Of a stretch of 64,000 nt of DNA, positions 1-10,445 are shown piece by piece. Position 1 is the first letter of the stretch, and each line of letters begins with the position of its first letter. The DNA comes from Platycnemis pennipes (taxonomy: Eukaryota; Arthropoda; Insecta; Odonata; Platycnemididae): the NCBI GenBank assembly GCA_933228895.1, contig OW121853.1:124888133-124952132 (forward strand). The letters run 5' to 3'. The notes below the pieces were generated by a model, which was given only the letters and a program-made list of their open reading frames with translations, searched no databases and was not told the DNA's origin. The translations under genes were made by a program, and so were the position numbers.

Positions 1-880
1 ACGTCCTCCAAGATTGCTCCCGCAGCATTAAAAGCCCCCAAGTGCCATTTCGACCGAAGTGCTGAATCCTGACACGGCCTTGGTGCCACACTCCTCGGTG
101 CCCCTGTCGCACACCCTCCCCCTTTTCCAGCATGGTCCCTCGCCAACGCTGTTTTCGCTCCAGCCTCCGCCAGGCTCTCACAGTAAATTGGCGACGACAG
201 GGTTTCCGACGCCTAGGGAGAGCCTACCTCGCGCCCACAGGTGAGAAGAGCGACAAAGTGGTGAAAAAAAACAGTTCTCGCGTGGAATATGGGGGCGGAC
301 CGAAGCAAAGTGGATTCCTCTTTTTTTGGCACGCCACGGAAAAAATGAAATACTCAGGATCGACGGTTTAGAAAGCTGTTAGCTCTCTGCTTTATTGTTA
401 CCGACTAAATGGATCCGTGTAAAAAATTCACACGGGTTTAACATTACTCTTATGGCTATCTAAAAAAATTAAAATGATAAGGTAAATAAAATATAAAAAT
501 CTATTTATGAATATATCCAAATATTCAACGAAAACTCCATGAAACTTGGCCTATTTTGGGACAGTTAAAAATAGATATCTTGGAACACTGAGAGAACTCT
601 CAACATCAGCTTAGTTGACTGTTAAAGAGTCATCTATCACTGCGATAAAAATAATCCTGGGCCTGGCTCAAGCGCTTAAATGATATCTATTGGTAAAGCG
701 GCTATCGTAAGATTTCAACCTTCGATGTAGAGTGCACTTAAAGAGGCTTATTGTTTGCTTCAAATATATTCCCTTGCTGACATGAAATCCAAAATTTTCA
801 TTCAAGGAGTGGATCACTGCACTTTGCGTTGAAAAGGGAGGGAGGAACCGTAGAGAGGACGGATGCAGTGATTTGGGTTT
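1..880. other. Unassigned sequence
   Basis: I see no gene here. Short overlapping open frames at 59-371 lie in a slightly GC-richer block without a recognisable domain, and the remainder is AT-rich. No repeat family defined elsewhere in the window was recognised. Confidence 0.5.
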
Positions 881-1188
881 GCGAAAAGAGCCTAGTTAGG
901 CCCCACCTTGAGTATGCAGCCAGTGTATGGGATCCTAATGAATTAGGTTTGATCAGAGAACGAGACAGTGTGCAGCGTTGAGCAGCTAGGTTCGTTATAA
1001 GGTGTTACGATAGGTTGAGTAGTGTTTCAGAATTAATAAAAGAATTAGGGTGGGAATCATTATCAGAGCGTACGTTAAAGTACAGATTAAATATTGTTCA
1101 CAGTATCAGGCGTCACGTAGTGGAAGTGAGACATATTGATGATTAAATACTTTAGCACTTTTCCACAATGTATTTAAAATAATAAAAT

Positions 1189-1231
1189 TACACAACACGT
1201 GTTTCGGCTTACTAAGCCATCATCAGGTGTA
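1189..1231 (-). ncRNA. Hammerhead ribozyme (near-canonical)
   Basis: Read on the minus strand: stem I UACAC, core CUGAUGA (1226-1220), one extra U, stem II GGCUU/AAGCC, GAAAC (1205-1201), palindromic ACGT, then GUU as the NUH cleavage triplet (1196-1194), then GUGUA, which closes a 5-bp stem I. All invariant core positions of the family are present. The unpaired U between the core and stem II deviates from the textbook form but recurs in most other copies in the window. The very short stem III suggests activity as a dimer, by analogy with Penelope-type hammerheads. Confidence 0.75.
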
Positions 1232-1237
1232 CACTCA

Positions 1238-1278
1238 CTGATGATGGCAAAGTAAGCCGAAACAACTGTTGTGTAAGT
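1238..1278 (+). ncRNA. Hammerhead-like motif, right arm of copy 1
   Basis: CUGAUGA at 1238-1244, an extra U, GGC..GCC stem II, GAAAC, AACT, GUU. The stem I partner is displaced by three bases (TCA) and the stem III tetranucleotide is no longer palindromic, so this arm looks weaker than its minus-strand partner. Confidence 0.5.
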
Positions 1279-1726
1279 TTATTATTTTAAATACATTGTG
1301 AAAAAGTGCTAAAGTTTTTTACTCATCCAATACAGATTAAATCTATTAGAGAAATTTCAATCGGATAGCTTTACTGAAGATGTTAGGCACATATTCAAAA
1401 AACCAGCGTATTATGCTAGATTCGACCAGATAAATAAGATTAGAGAGATAGATTGTCGTTCTGACAGATTCAAAATGGCATTTTCCCCCCGTACTATAAG
1501 AGAACAGAATAGGCAGCATAGCAAAGGGATAGGTAGGGGAAATATTTTAGAGTAGTCTGTAGTGCATGATGCATGTATTACCCCTTAAATACTATAGATA
1601 CTAACAATCTAGTTGCATGAGACCCTATAGTTGCTTGTTTGCATGTTAGAAGTGCATGCTTGGTGATCTTCACCCCCTGCCACATACCCTCGCGGTGGCT
1701 TGCAGGGTATCGTGTAGATGTAGATG

Positions 1727-1850
1727 GGTAATGGTAGGGATTTTCAAGGGAACGGAGAAAGGGTGGAGAGAAACCCGGCGACGGTCCTAGCCTAATCTTA
1801 ACGACAGGCGCCAAGGGGACCCGTGCTTAACGCCTCATGCAACGGATCTA
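1727..1850 (-). repeat. SINE2 body fragment
   Basis: Matches, on the minus strand, the body seen at 49838-49975 and partly at 54380-54440: the block GGTCCCCTTGGCGCC, then a GCTAG-containing stretch, a CTCTCCACCC block and a CTCCGTTCCCTGAAAA-like end. No tRNA-like head is visible here. It lies directly against the tail of the LINE-A copy ending at 1722. Confidence 0.6.
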
Positions 1851-2045
1851 CATCTACACAATATCCTGCAAACCACAATAAAGGTGTGTGGCAGAGGTAT
1901 AAGACTACTTCATTGACACATGTTAGATAACATGGTCGCGTGCAGCTAGATGGTTAGTATGTTCATAGTAATAAAGGGATTATTGGTTGTTAATACATAC
2001 ATAATGCGCTACAGACTACTCTTAACAATATTTCACATACCTACA
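1850..2045 (-). mobile_element. LINE-A 3'UTR fragment
   Basis: Begins with the tail complement (TCTACATCTACA), then the decayed 3' hairpin (ATCCTGCAAACCAC..GGTGTGTGGCAG) and the UTR landmarks TGCGCTACAGACTACTCT and AATATTTCAC found in other copies. No coding part remains. Confidence 0.7.
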
Positions 2046-2990
2046 GAGGCGTATCAACATGGTTGGGGGCCTGGGACGCTATTCGATATGGGGCCTATTC
2101 GGAATTTATAACATTGACATAATCTACGCAAGTATAATAGGAAGATGCCTTTTTCTTGTATTCCTGCAAACCCAGAATAAATTATTTATCAATGGATTAC
2201 GTCATGCATCTCAGCATTCACAGAATACTAGGTTAAATGCATCCTAACACTCTTTTAATAACTTTGATGTAAGTACCAGTACCGTCTTATGATCATCATC
2301 ATCATTGGTCAACATTCCTAGGGTAGGTTTGATGCAACTTTCCAGTCGTGTAGATTTAGATGTAGTGGAGGAGGGAGGGAGGGGGACCCCTTTGAGGGTC
2401 TTAGGGCGGCGAGACGCCGAAAGGATGGGGCGCCCGTCTGTTGCGGTGGTCGGAGGTCATCTTCTCCTCCTGCTATTTCCCTCTCAAACACATTAAGCGC
2501 CCACCCTGTGCTTTCAAAACGAAATTGATACATTTTATTGGTTCCCTTTCATGCCAATACATGTCAGAATATTCAAATAAGGTTTACACAGAATTGGACC
2601 TACATGATATGTTATAATAAACTCTGGCTTCATCCAAAATGTTTTTACTTGAGGATCTTCACCAGAGGCATTGCCCATAGATATTACCTATAAGAATCAT
2701 ATAAGATTACATATACCCTATAATCACGCCAATAAGTTAAGAGTATACGGAAAGTAAGCTAACTGGATTTCGTCTTACGTTTGTTTAATTTGAATCCTCA
2801 TCAACCCGCTCAAAAAACAAAGACGGACGTCGTGAGCTTGTATCAAGTGATCAAATTTAGAAGATGTTCTAAATTTTATCGCATGATTCCTTGAATGATC
2901 GCATGATACGAGCGCACGATATTGGCAAAATATGGAGTTATATATCAATATAATGATAAAAATGTATGTACATCAAAGGGTGAACAAGGC
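2046..2990. other. Mostly unassigned; tiny LINE-B 3' tip
   Basis: At 2291-2335 the sequence CATCATCATCATTGGTCAACATTCCTAGG is the antisense 3' end of LINE-B (triplet tail, then the conserved CCTAGGATTG-like block and GACGCAGC-like block). The rest, including overlapping short frames at 2305-2533, shows no recognisable feature. Confidence 0.5.
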
Positions 2991-3165
2991 ATCTAACCTC
3001 TTGTCACAGACACTGCTCCTCTCGTCGTCGTGGCCGATCTTTCATATTCTCATTGAGTGATATTTAATAAAGTAAGAAAATGCTCCAGCGTCTTTCTTAA
3101 TAAATTACAACAGACCTCACAATCCTACAATAACAGTTCATTTTGAATCAGGTCTAACATATCTC
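2991..3165 (+). repeat. Diverged direct repeat, unit A
   Basis: Starts near CTTGTCACAGA, passes TGCTCCTCT, TCGTCGTG and TTTCTTAATAAATTAC, and ends near AACAGTTCATTTTGAA. A diverged second unit begins about 360 bp downstream (3352-3504, continuing at 3735). Function unknown; an old local duplication or two copies of one interspersed repeat. Confidence 0.6.
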
Positions 3166-3351
3166 TACTATTTATCCTATCTTATCTGTCTCCTTCTAGC
3201 TTTCTACGACAAAATTGTGGCTGCCCCCAGTAAGATGGACACTTTAGTAGTGGAAACGAAAATTAAACCGTACCGATCCCTGATTAATAGCTCTACTTCT
3301 AATAGCTTCACTTTATATTAACTTAAACCTTAGTCTCTAAAAAGCTTTGTT

Positions 3352-3770
3352 TCTCTTTGAATCTCTTGTCACAGAAGTTGCTCCTCTAATCGTCGTGTCC
3401 GATCATTCATCATAATGTCTAGTGAGATTTAACATAGTATGAAATGGTACCAGATCTTTCTTAATAAATTACGTCAGGACTCACTACATGTCCTTTAACA
3501 ACAGATAGGACTGAAGGCGTACTTTGTGGAATTTTACGGTATTCATGGTAACGAATAAAATAAAACTTTTAGTCAATTCCACACTTTTTTAATAACCGAC
3601 CTAGGTTTCGAAAATTTTTTGTCATTCTCACCTGGATAATGACAATTTGTCGAAATCTAGGTCGATTACTAAATAAGTGTGGAAATGTTTAAAAGTTTTA
3701 TTTTATTCGTTACCATGAATAACTTTAATAACAGTTCATTTTGAACCAGGCATAGTATTGCATATTTGGT
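3352..3770 (+). repeat. Diverged direct repeat, unit B, split by insertion
   Basis: Repeats the order of landmarks of the unit at 2991-3165 but is interrupted at 3505-3722 by a foldback element. The AACAG of the target is duplicated on both sides of the insertion, which dates the insertion after the duplication. Confidence 0.6.
3505..3722 (-). mobile_element. Hammerhead foldback element, copy 2
   Basis: A 218-bp insertion flanked by a 12-bp TSD CTTTAAYAACAG with one mismatch (3493-3504 and 3723-3734). Leader tag GGCGTACTTTGTGGA at 3516-3530. The inverted arms run ATTCATGGTAACGAATAAA to its complement near 3700-3720. Both arms keep GAAAC/T, CTAG and GUC, but the CUGANGA boxes are damaged (read on minus: GUGAGAA; on plus: CUGGAUAA), so both ribozymes are probably inactive. 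The arm sequence is unrelated to copy 1 apart from the ribozyme layout. Confidence 0.75.
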
Positions 3771-5048
3771 CAGTGCAGAAAATTCAAGGAATTAATTCGA
3801 ATGATCATTAGCCGAGCAAAACGCCCTTTATTAGAAAGCTTTTTCTGGTCATCACTTGATATCATTCGTAAATTGCGCATGCGCATGCGTATGATCGTTC
3901 GCCGTGTAAAAAGGCCTTTAGGCATTGATTTAACGTGCAGTGAAGATGAAATAACGCTAACCTCATGATGAAAATCAAGCGTAGGGAATAATACGAAAAG
4001 GAAATTTAGTCGTTTAGAAGGGCTAATGGAATCTTATCCTGCGGTTGACTATTTTTTTTGGCAATAATTGACATGCTTCTGTGAAAATTCGGGAAGACCT
4101 TTTACTGTGAAAATGCTTTCCTTTGTCACGCAATTAGGGTGCCTCGTACCGACAGGTGCTCCATTGCCGTTCATAATTCCGGCATATGAAAATAGGGCCT
4201 ATGTCATAGGTTGGCACTCGAGTGCGTAAATTTAATATTTGCCACCTGGATTATTATTTTGTACCCATGCGTTTTTTAAGCCACAAAAGTACGGGTACAA
4301 ACGTATGGGTACGTGGCTGCCGTCGCTTATATCAATTAATTTAATTTCAAAATCAGCAATTGTTATTCCTCTATTCCGCAACAATATCGTCAGGTATACC
4401 TCACCAATATGGTCCTAGATAACTACGCATTTAGAATGTCTATCACAGGTTACTTTACTAGTTTGGATTAAATTGAAGGATATTAGAAAGTAGGTTCCCA
4501 GTAAATTCCCATCGTACTAAGAAATAAGATTTCCTTCCTCTTCCGATTTCCTTTGGTCTCAGAGGAATAGAGAAAGCCCAAGATTGAGGAAGTTCAATGT
4601 TACTCTTGGGAAAAATTTCCGTAGTTGAATCAAATACTGGAATGAACCATCGAATTCATTTTTGCGTTTTTTAATGCTGTCATCTCCCTTTATACTGTCA
4701 AAAAAAATCCCATTTTTTCCCTCCTTCCTCTCCCGCACTCTCACTGTCCCTCAACATCCATCCATTTGTTCGTCCTCACTTTCCTCTCTGCTGCTGTCAC
4801 ATTCAACGGCCATACACACTCTCCGCATGGCTGCCGGCATCAATTTCCATCACCACCTACGAATCGCATGTCTCTAAATTCTGTCTTACATACACGATTA
4901 CGGAATCACATATAACCTGTAATTAACCCAAACTCAACGTTTTCCCTAATGATTCGTTGTTACGATTATTAAGCTTATTTTCCATATACATTCAATTGTT
5001 TCTTTCCCGACGCATCTTATTGAAATGATGTGCTAGACTGCTACACTA
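3771..5048. other. Unassigned AT-rich sequence
   Basis: No gene, no recognised repeat. There is a palindromic GCGCATGCGCATGCG stretch near 3876-3890. The frames at 4559-4877 are C/T-rich low-complexity translations. Confidence 0.5.
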
Positions 5049-5275
5049 CAGGGTGGTTGTTTTCGAAACCGTCGGGATGAACTCGAATAGGTAACCAAAG
5101 AGTCGCATGATATAAATACGAGTGGTTCGCAAATTTGGTGTGATAAAACCGTTGATTACGACCTCATTCATTGCTAATATTTGTATTTTATCTCATATGG
5201 GGGCTCTATAGTCAAAACAGAAGCGAAACACTGAAGAGAAAACAATTAATTATTATATTGCAACGAGCAATTCGG
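5049..5275 (+). mobile_element. MITE Z, truncated copy
   Basis: Shares the left terminal block (TCGAAACCGTCGGGAT..GAATAGGTAACCAA..CGCAAATTTGGTGT) and the internal GGGGGCTCTATAGTC with the fuller copy at 15870-16190. The right inverted end is missing. Confidence 0.65.
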
Positions 5276-5369
5276 AAATTCAGCTTTAGGGAGGTCCACA
5301 AAATGGTCGCTATGTCATTGTTAGTGGTAGAGTCGAGCTCGGGGTGTATAGAAAAAGTGGAATTCAAAT

Positions 5370-5514
5370 GTTACTAATGTAATATATACCTAAATTATGT
5401 AGAGTTAGTATAATACATAGATTTATTATAATATATACATAAATTATGTAAATTATGTATTAATCTAATTATACCTAAATTACTAATGTAATATATACCT
5501 AAATTATGTAGAGT
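5370..5514. repeat. AT-rich local duplication
   Basis: A block of nearly 40 bp beginning TTACTAATGTAATATATACC occurs at about 5371-5408 and again at about 5478-5515, with a shorter partial copy between. Local slippage or duplication. Confidence 0.7.
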
Positions 5515-5515
5515 C

Positions 5516-6090
5516 ACATTTCTGAAATATAAATAATAAACAATTTAAAATAGACAATATAAATATCAAACGACTTTTTTAGTTTTCAATTACGTAATAT
5601 TAAAGTAGAGGGGGAAGATGGAAAGAATTTCTTGGAAGGGGTGGACAGTCAATTGAGTGAGGGGACCTATACTCTGGAAAATGGACAAACTTACGTAAAA
5701 ATATTTTCTTACATAAGATTTGTAAGTATTTGTAGTAGAGAGATTTAATATTCACATTCCAAAATTTAATTGAGAAGAAATCAACCATGCAGCTTTCATT
5801 ATAGTCATAATAAAAAATTAAAATTAAATATGGAAAAGAATACGAGATTTCATTGGAGGATAGAATTTTTACATGCCACAATTATCCCTTTTATTGACGA
5901 TGTATCAATCCAAAATATATTGGACAAGATTGAATTCAATTATGGTGTCTAGAATGAAATGTTGTCACATTTTAAAGCGTTTATTAAATAAGTTTATATT
6001 ATGAATATAATACAAACGGTGTTAAGTTTTAAATTTAGATGGCAGCTATCTAGTGTCAATGACGATTACATATTAAATATTTTGGTTAAT
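5516..6090. other. Unassigned AT-rich sequence
   Basis: No gene or recognised repeat; the overlapping short frames on both strands have no recognisable domain. Confidence 0.5.
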
Positions 6091-6094
6091 GGTA

Positions 6095-6580
6095 GTTTAG
6101 CGGGGCCGTCGTTCAGGTAGCTAGTGGGACGGAGGTCAGGACCAAGGGTCCACCCTCGGTCTCCTCGAAAATCGACCCTCGCCCATCCCGAGAGCTCAGC
6201 TTAGGTAGACCTTTCCCAGCGGGTGGGGTCCTCGGGGAAATTGACCACTAGACATGGTTTATCGAAGTTATAAACTTTGGAACGTATCAACAATTTATCT
6301 TCTTCGTTGTATCGTTCATTCCAAGACGTCGAAAAACGTTTTTTGATTGATGCTCTACGATGAAAGTTAAGGATTTTCCTATTTTTCGCGTAAAAAGCGG
6401 ATGGGATGTGGCAACGTTGCTACCTGAGAGGGCGAGTTTGGAAAAAGAGAGCGGGAAAAGACAGACCGTGCGAGTCTTATCCTGGGATCTCAATGTTCGA
6501 TGCTCCATGTCTCTGATCCATAGAGTGCCTCGCTCCTTTCTTTTTGTTGATTCTCATATTAATTACCTAAATTACTAGTC
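6095..6580 (+). repeat. Composite repeat X, copy 1
   Basis: Nearly identical, in inverted orientation, to 13328-13822. It starts with AATGGTAGTTTAGCGGGG, is GC-rich (CCTCGGTCTCCTCGAAAATC), and ends in a piece that on the minus strand reads as part of a LINE (LYGSETWS-like). It is followed immediately by LINE-A endonuclease sequence in the same sense, so it may be a 5' region of that element or a unit carried with it. Confidence 0.75.
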
Positions 6581-6584
6581 CAAA

Positions 6585-7015
6585 GCCAAAATATTCTTTA
6601 TATGTGTATATTATAGACCACCTGATAGCGACGGCAGTTCAGTTTCAGGCCTGGAGAGCAACAGCAGTAAACTACATTCGCGCGGAAACGATCGAAACAT
6701 CATAATACGTGGAGATTTCATACTTCCGTCCATAGACTGGGACACGAATTGGTTTATCACCGGAGTAAAAGACAAGGAGCTCTGCGAGTCACTATTGTGT
6801 ACCTTCACTACACACTCAATGCATCAATTGGTAACAGCACCCACCAGAGGAAATAATACCTTCTATTTATAAGCGGCAAATGTACCAGAACATGTTGTAA
6901 AAGTAGTAGCCGAGAAAGGCATTAGAGGCCATAAAGTAGTCACGGCTCAATTTTCTCTGAGAGCTAACAAACTCACGAGCCGAAAAGAACCATTTATTTG
7001 CTCGGTAAGGCTGAT
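6585..7015 (+). mobile_element. LINE-A endonuclease fragment, copy 1
   Basis: The frame reads FFICVYYRPPDSDG, then IIIRGDFILPSIDWD, then HQLVTAPTRGNNTF, the central and C-terminal motifs of the apurinic-type endonuclease of CR1/Jockey-group LINEs (the GDF..P.IDW block and the APTRGNN block). A stop follows NTFYL. The N-terminal endonuclease part is missing compared with the minus-strand copy at 12470-12740, so this copy carries an internal deletion of roughly 0.9 kb. Confidence 0.8.
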
Positions 7016-7139
7016 TATGGTGATATCTCTTAGCCGAAGGAGGCGTGTACATGGGAGTCAGCCAAATTCCATATACTTCTTCGTGCCTCACATTATTTTG
7101 GCGATAAAATGTTCATAATTGTCCTCCGGCATTATGGTT

Positions 7140-7440
7140 TGAAAGCTTCAATTCTTTGCTTTACTATTTTTCGATGTCCAATGTCTCTGACCCATAGAGT
7201 GACTTTCTCCATACGAATGTCTTGATGGAGTGCTTTCTTGTTGGTAACTGAAGGTTTTTGAGCCATGTAGTTGCCTCTTCTTCAGGAAAGGCTCCTTGGC
7301 CAGTGCTATTCTTCGCTTGATGTTAGTCATGCTTCTTCCATCGCAAGATATTAACTGTTGCGGAGATAGCTGAAGTTCTTGACTTGCTGTAATTTCACTC
7401 CTCATATTTTGATATAGCGTATTCCCTTCAGTCATACATG
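7140..7440 (-). mobile_element. RTE-like LINE C-terminal fragment
   Basis: A 95-codon open frame reads CDGRSMTNIKRRIALAKEPF, then LKKRQL, the block that follows the reverse transcriptase in RTE-like elements (usually DGR....I..RI..AK.AF..KK.L), and ends near a remnant of the LYGSETW motif. It is in the opposite sense to the flanking LINE-A pieces. Confidence 0.65.
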
Positions 7441-7479
7441 AAAATATGTTTTTTAAGTCGCCTTCAAATATCTTAGAGA

Positions 7480-8708
7480 GGGGATGGTTTCGTCAACTCA
7501 TAAAGAGGAATTAGGGAATCGTATAATGTATTTAGCGAACAAAGCAAAGGATTAGATACAGAGGATTCGTGGAGAGAATTTCTTGAGGTCACCCGTAAAG
7601 CAGTTAATAAATACATACCTAGTAAATTCATTAGTGATAATACAGAGCCAAGGTGGTATAACGCGGAGATTAGGAAATCACTAAAGCGACAAAGGGTATG
7701 TCACGCTAAGATGAAAAATGCAGGACGGGGTCTATCGGTAGAGGAAAAAAATAAGCTAGTTCAAAACTATAAAAAATCGAGAGCATTAGCAAGGAAATCA
7801 TGTCGGCAAGCGTTATCACATTTCAAGAGCAAGATGTTAGGAGAATATTTAGATAGCAATCCTAAAGCGTTTTGGTCATATGTGAGAGAGCTTCAGGGAA
7901 ATAGGTCCACAGTGCACACACTTAAAAACGATAAAGGAATTAGAGCCACCAGCAGTGTAGAAAAAGCCAATACTTTAAACACATTCTTCCAAAGCGTATT
8001 AAACTCATCGTCACACAACGCATTGGAACCACCGCCGAACACTTTCAGGGAGCAAATGCGCGAAATAAAAATTTCATGTCGCGGAATAGAGCAGCAGTTA
8101 AAAAACATTAGTAAAAAAAATCACGAGTTCCCGATCAAATTCCTTCCAGAGTATATAAAACATTAGCTTCTGAAATAGCTCCATATCTAGAAATAATATT
8201 CAATAAAACACTAAAGAACCACACAGTACCCAAGGATTGGAAAGTAGCTAACATTACACCTATTTTTAGAAACGGCGATAGGGAAGAACCTAGTAACTAC
8301 AGACCCATTTCACTCAAGTCAATCTCTTGTAAGATATTTGAGCACATTGTAGTCAGTTCGATCATGGGGCATTTGGAAAGTCAGGGATTACTCATAATAG
8401 AGCCAACATGGGTTCTGGAAAGTTTGATCTTGCGAGACACAATTAGCTCTATTTGTACACCATATATTAGTCTACGTCGAAAACAGTAATGAAGTTGATG
8501 CGATATTTTTAGATTTTAAAAACGCATTCGATAAAGTTCCTCATGATAAATTTATCTTGAAGTCAGAGAGTTTTGGTATAAATAAAGACGTATGTTGGGT
8601 AAAAGAATTCTTAAGTGGGCGAGAGCAGAGGGTTGTCATATATGGTATCATGTCGGACACAATCAAAGTCACATCGGGAGCCTCAAATTTCCAGTGGAAA
8701 TGCTCTTG
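7480..8708 (+). mobile_element. LINE-A linker and reverse transcriptase fragment
   Basis: From about 7500 the sequence encodes the endonuclease-RT linker (RWYNAEIRKSLKR near 7650; a 151-codon open frame at 7711-8166 with NPKAFWSYVRELQGN). RT fingers follow with a frame change: VPKDWKVANITPIF, GDREEPSNYRPISLKSI and FEHIV (about 8225-8350), then DFKNAFDKVPHDKF (about 8510-8550) and a decayed palm. Stops and shifts show it is dead. It is cut at 8708 by the tail of an opposite-strand LINE-A 3' end. Confidence 0.85.
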
Positions 8709-9035
8709 AATACAAATCTACATCTACATCTACAAAATACCCTGCAGGCCACCATAAAGGTGTGTGGCAGGAGGTGAACTCTCACCAAACATGCACTAAA
8801 TATCATGCATAAAAAAGATTACTGCTTGTATAGGTACTGTTCAAAACTACGCTGTTTATAAAAAAGATAAAAATAGCAAAGCATACATATAAAAACATGA
8901 TGTTAGTTGGGTTAGCTTTAAGTCCTTATACCAACATGCAGCTACCAATGTTATCCATTGCTACACTCGTATTGGATATATTTAGTTATTCATATCCCTA
9001 ATAGTACGAGGAAAAAAGGACATTTTGAATCTATC
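8709..9035 (-). mobile_element. LINE-A 3' end
   Basis: Antisense tail (TCTACATCTACATCTAC), 3' hairpin (ACCCTGCAGGCCACC..GGTGTGTGGCAGG), then a 3'UTR with ATCATGCATAAAAAAG and GTTAGTTGGGTTAGC, also seen at 35505 and 58130. Its 5' side is truncated at the last codons, where another LINE-A tail abuts it. Confidence 0.8.
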
Positions 9036-9042
9036 TACATCT

Positions 9043-9690
9043 ACATCTACATAATACCCTGCAAGCCACCACAAGGGTGTGTGGCAGGGGGTGATTTCTC
9101 ACCAAACATGCACTACATATCATGCATAAAAAAGGAATATTGAATCTGTCAGTTCGGCAATCAATTTCTCTAATTTTGTGATTATGGTCCACTCTACCAT
9201 AATAAGTTGGGGTCCGCCAAATATTTTTTACATCATCACTGAAAATATGGTCTTGGAATTTATTTAAGAGATAAAGTCTAAATTTTAATCTGCGATCTGA
9301 CAATGATTCCCAATTTAATTCATCTATTAGACTGGTTACGCTAATAAGGTTATCGTACCGTTCCTTTACAAATCTTGCCGATCTTCGCTGCACACGTTCA
9401 AGTTCGTTATTTAGACCGATTTCGTAGGGATCCCATACACTGGCAGCATATTCCAAATGAGGTCTTACAAGGGTAAAGTAGCTGATTTCTCGTACATGAT
9501 CGTCACATTTGCCCAGTACCTACTCGTTTGACGAATCCCAGTTTACGATTCGCTTGAACCATTATTTCACGAATGTGTTTACCCCAGGAAAGATCATTTG
9601 TCAGTCTTTTTCCAAGATAAAACAAACAACGCCCTACGATATGCTTTAATTGCTATGGAGTTTAGTTTATAATTTTGAATAATCTCTTTA
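9043..9690 (-). mobile_element. LINE-A 3' fragment with ORF remnant
   Basis: A 141-codon frame (9031-9456) reads MEYAASVWDPYEIGL, ELERVQRRSARFVKERYDN and REIDCRTDRFN. Upstream, frames contain LSWGKHIREI and ANRKLGFVKRV, typical of the CR1 C-terminal domain. The 3' hairpin and hexamer tail lie at 9043-9095. Its tail lands in the final codons of the copy at 8709-9035, so one LINE-A inserted into another. Confidence 0.85.
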
Positions 9691-10245
9691 CCTCGTCAAT
9701 GGATGGATTGGTTAGAGAACTTTTCAATCCAGATTGACTCTGCCTTTGTCATTTCAATGACTTCCACACTCTTGCTTACTATATACACTATCTAGGTTCT
9801 GCGTTTCCCCATTTTATTTTATTAGGTACGTATTTGTTAACTGCTGAGCGGGTATGCTACAAAACTTTACTATTTTGGCTTAAAATAACTTTCTTAACTT
9901 TATTAAACGACTTCAGTAACTCCTGTTCATGTCGTCGTATTTAAATCTACAAATGCTTCTCTCTATGCCAACCTTGCTTGACATGTGCTTGAGCTTGGAC
10001 GCCAAATCCGAATAGAACAAGTGACGCACTGAAGGGACTCCAGGACACAGCAGGAGACCGTTGGGGGAGGATTGGGGGAAAGTGAAAGTTCGTCGCGGGG
10101 CGACCACGCTATTGAACGTCTAAGCCGAAAAGAAGTGCATGGTTTCTTCGTACCTTTGTTCTCATCTCCAGCCCACGAGGGTCGCGTCCGGTGCTTTTAA
10201 CTCCCAATATTTGTTTGCTTGGTTTTAAACGGAAGCGGAAAGAGA
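9691..10245. other. Unassigned
   Basis: No recognisable gene or repeat. A short GC-richer segment near 10040-10110 carries only spurious frames. Confidence 0.4.
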
Positions 10246-10249
10246 TAGT

Positions 10250-10445
10250 TAGGGGAAATATTTTAGAGTAGTCTGTAGTGCATGATGCATGTATTACCCC
10301 TTAAATACTGTAGATACTAACAATCAAGTTGCATGAGACAATATAGTTGCTAGTTTGCATGTTAGTAGTGCATGCTTGGTGATCTTCACCCCCTGCCACA
10401 CACCCTCCCGGTGGCTTGCAGGGTATCGTGTAGATGTAGATGTAA
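10250..10445 (+). mobile_element. LINE-A 3'UTR
   Basis: Shares the landmarks AATATTTTAGAGTAGTCTGT, GCATGATGCATGTATTA and CAAGTTGCATGAGAC with the copy at 1540-1722, and ends with the hairpin and a GTAGATGTAGATGTA tail. Confidence 0.85.

Larger units (their letters stand above)
1093..1330 (-). mobile_element. Hammerhead foldback element, copy 1
   Basis: A 238-bp insertion in LINE-A with an exact 12-bp target-site duplication TACAGATTAAAT (1081-1092 and 1331-1342). It has a leader of about 50 bp containing GGCGTCACGTAGTGGA (1109-1124), then two inverted arms of about 85 nt around a short GTGTACAC loop. Both arms carry a hammerhead-like core, one per strand. No coding capacity. The clean TSD in a decayed LINE shows it moved after LINE-A was already present. 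Best guess: a non-autonomous Penelope-like or retrozyme-like retroelement. The strand given is that of the better ribozyme. Confidence 0.8.
893..1722 (+). mobile_element. LINE-A (CR1-like) 3' fragment, interrupted
   Basis: 5'-truncated non-LTR retrotransposon. Frame fragments read LEYAASVWDPNELGL, then AARFVIRCYDRLSSVSELI and ELGWESLSER, the region C-terminal to the reverse transcriptase in CR1-like elements. In-frame stops (one right after the DSVQR motif) show decay. The coding part resumes after an insertion at 1093-1330 and runs into a 3'UTR ending in a hairpin (CCCTGCC..GGTGGC..GCAGGG, about 1672-1710) and a GTAGATGTAGATG tail. Removing the insertion restores the expected KYRLNLLEKF reading. 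Confidence 0.85.

Noticed and set aside
59..371. Two open frames with a donor-like CACAG|GTGAGA near 239, considered as the GPA2 first exon
   Set aside because: The frames lack a signal peptide and the cysteine context expected before GHTR, and the intron phase does not fit convincingly.
2991..3504. CRISPR-like repeat array
   Set aside because: Only two diverged units of 150 bp or more, no regular spacers; eukaryotic context.
5065..5080. TTTCGAAAC word as a hammerhead box
   Set aside because: Part of the MITE Z terminus; no CUGANGA or stem II at the required distance.
9040..9060. TCTACA hexamer arrays as independent microsatellites
   Set aside because: They always abut the LINE-A 3' hairpin, so they are the LINE tail.
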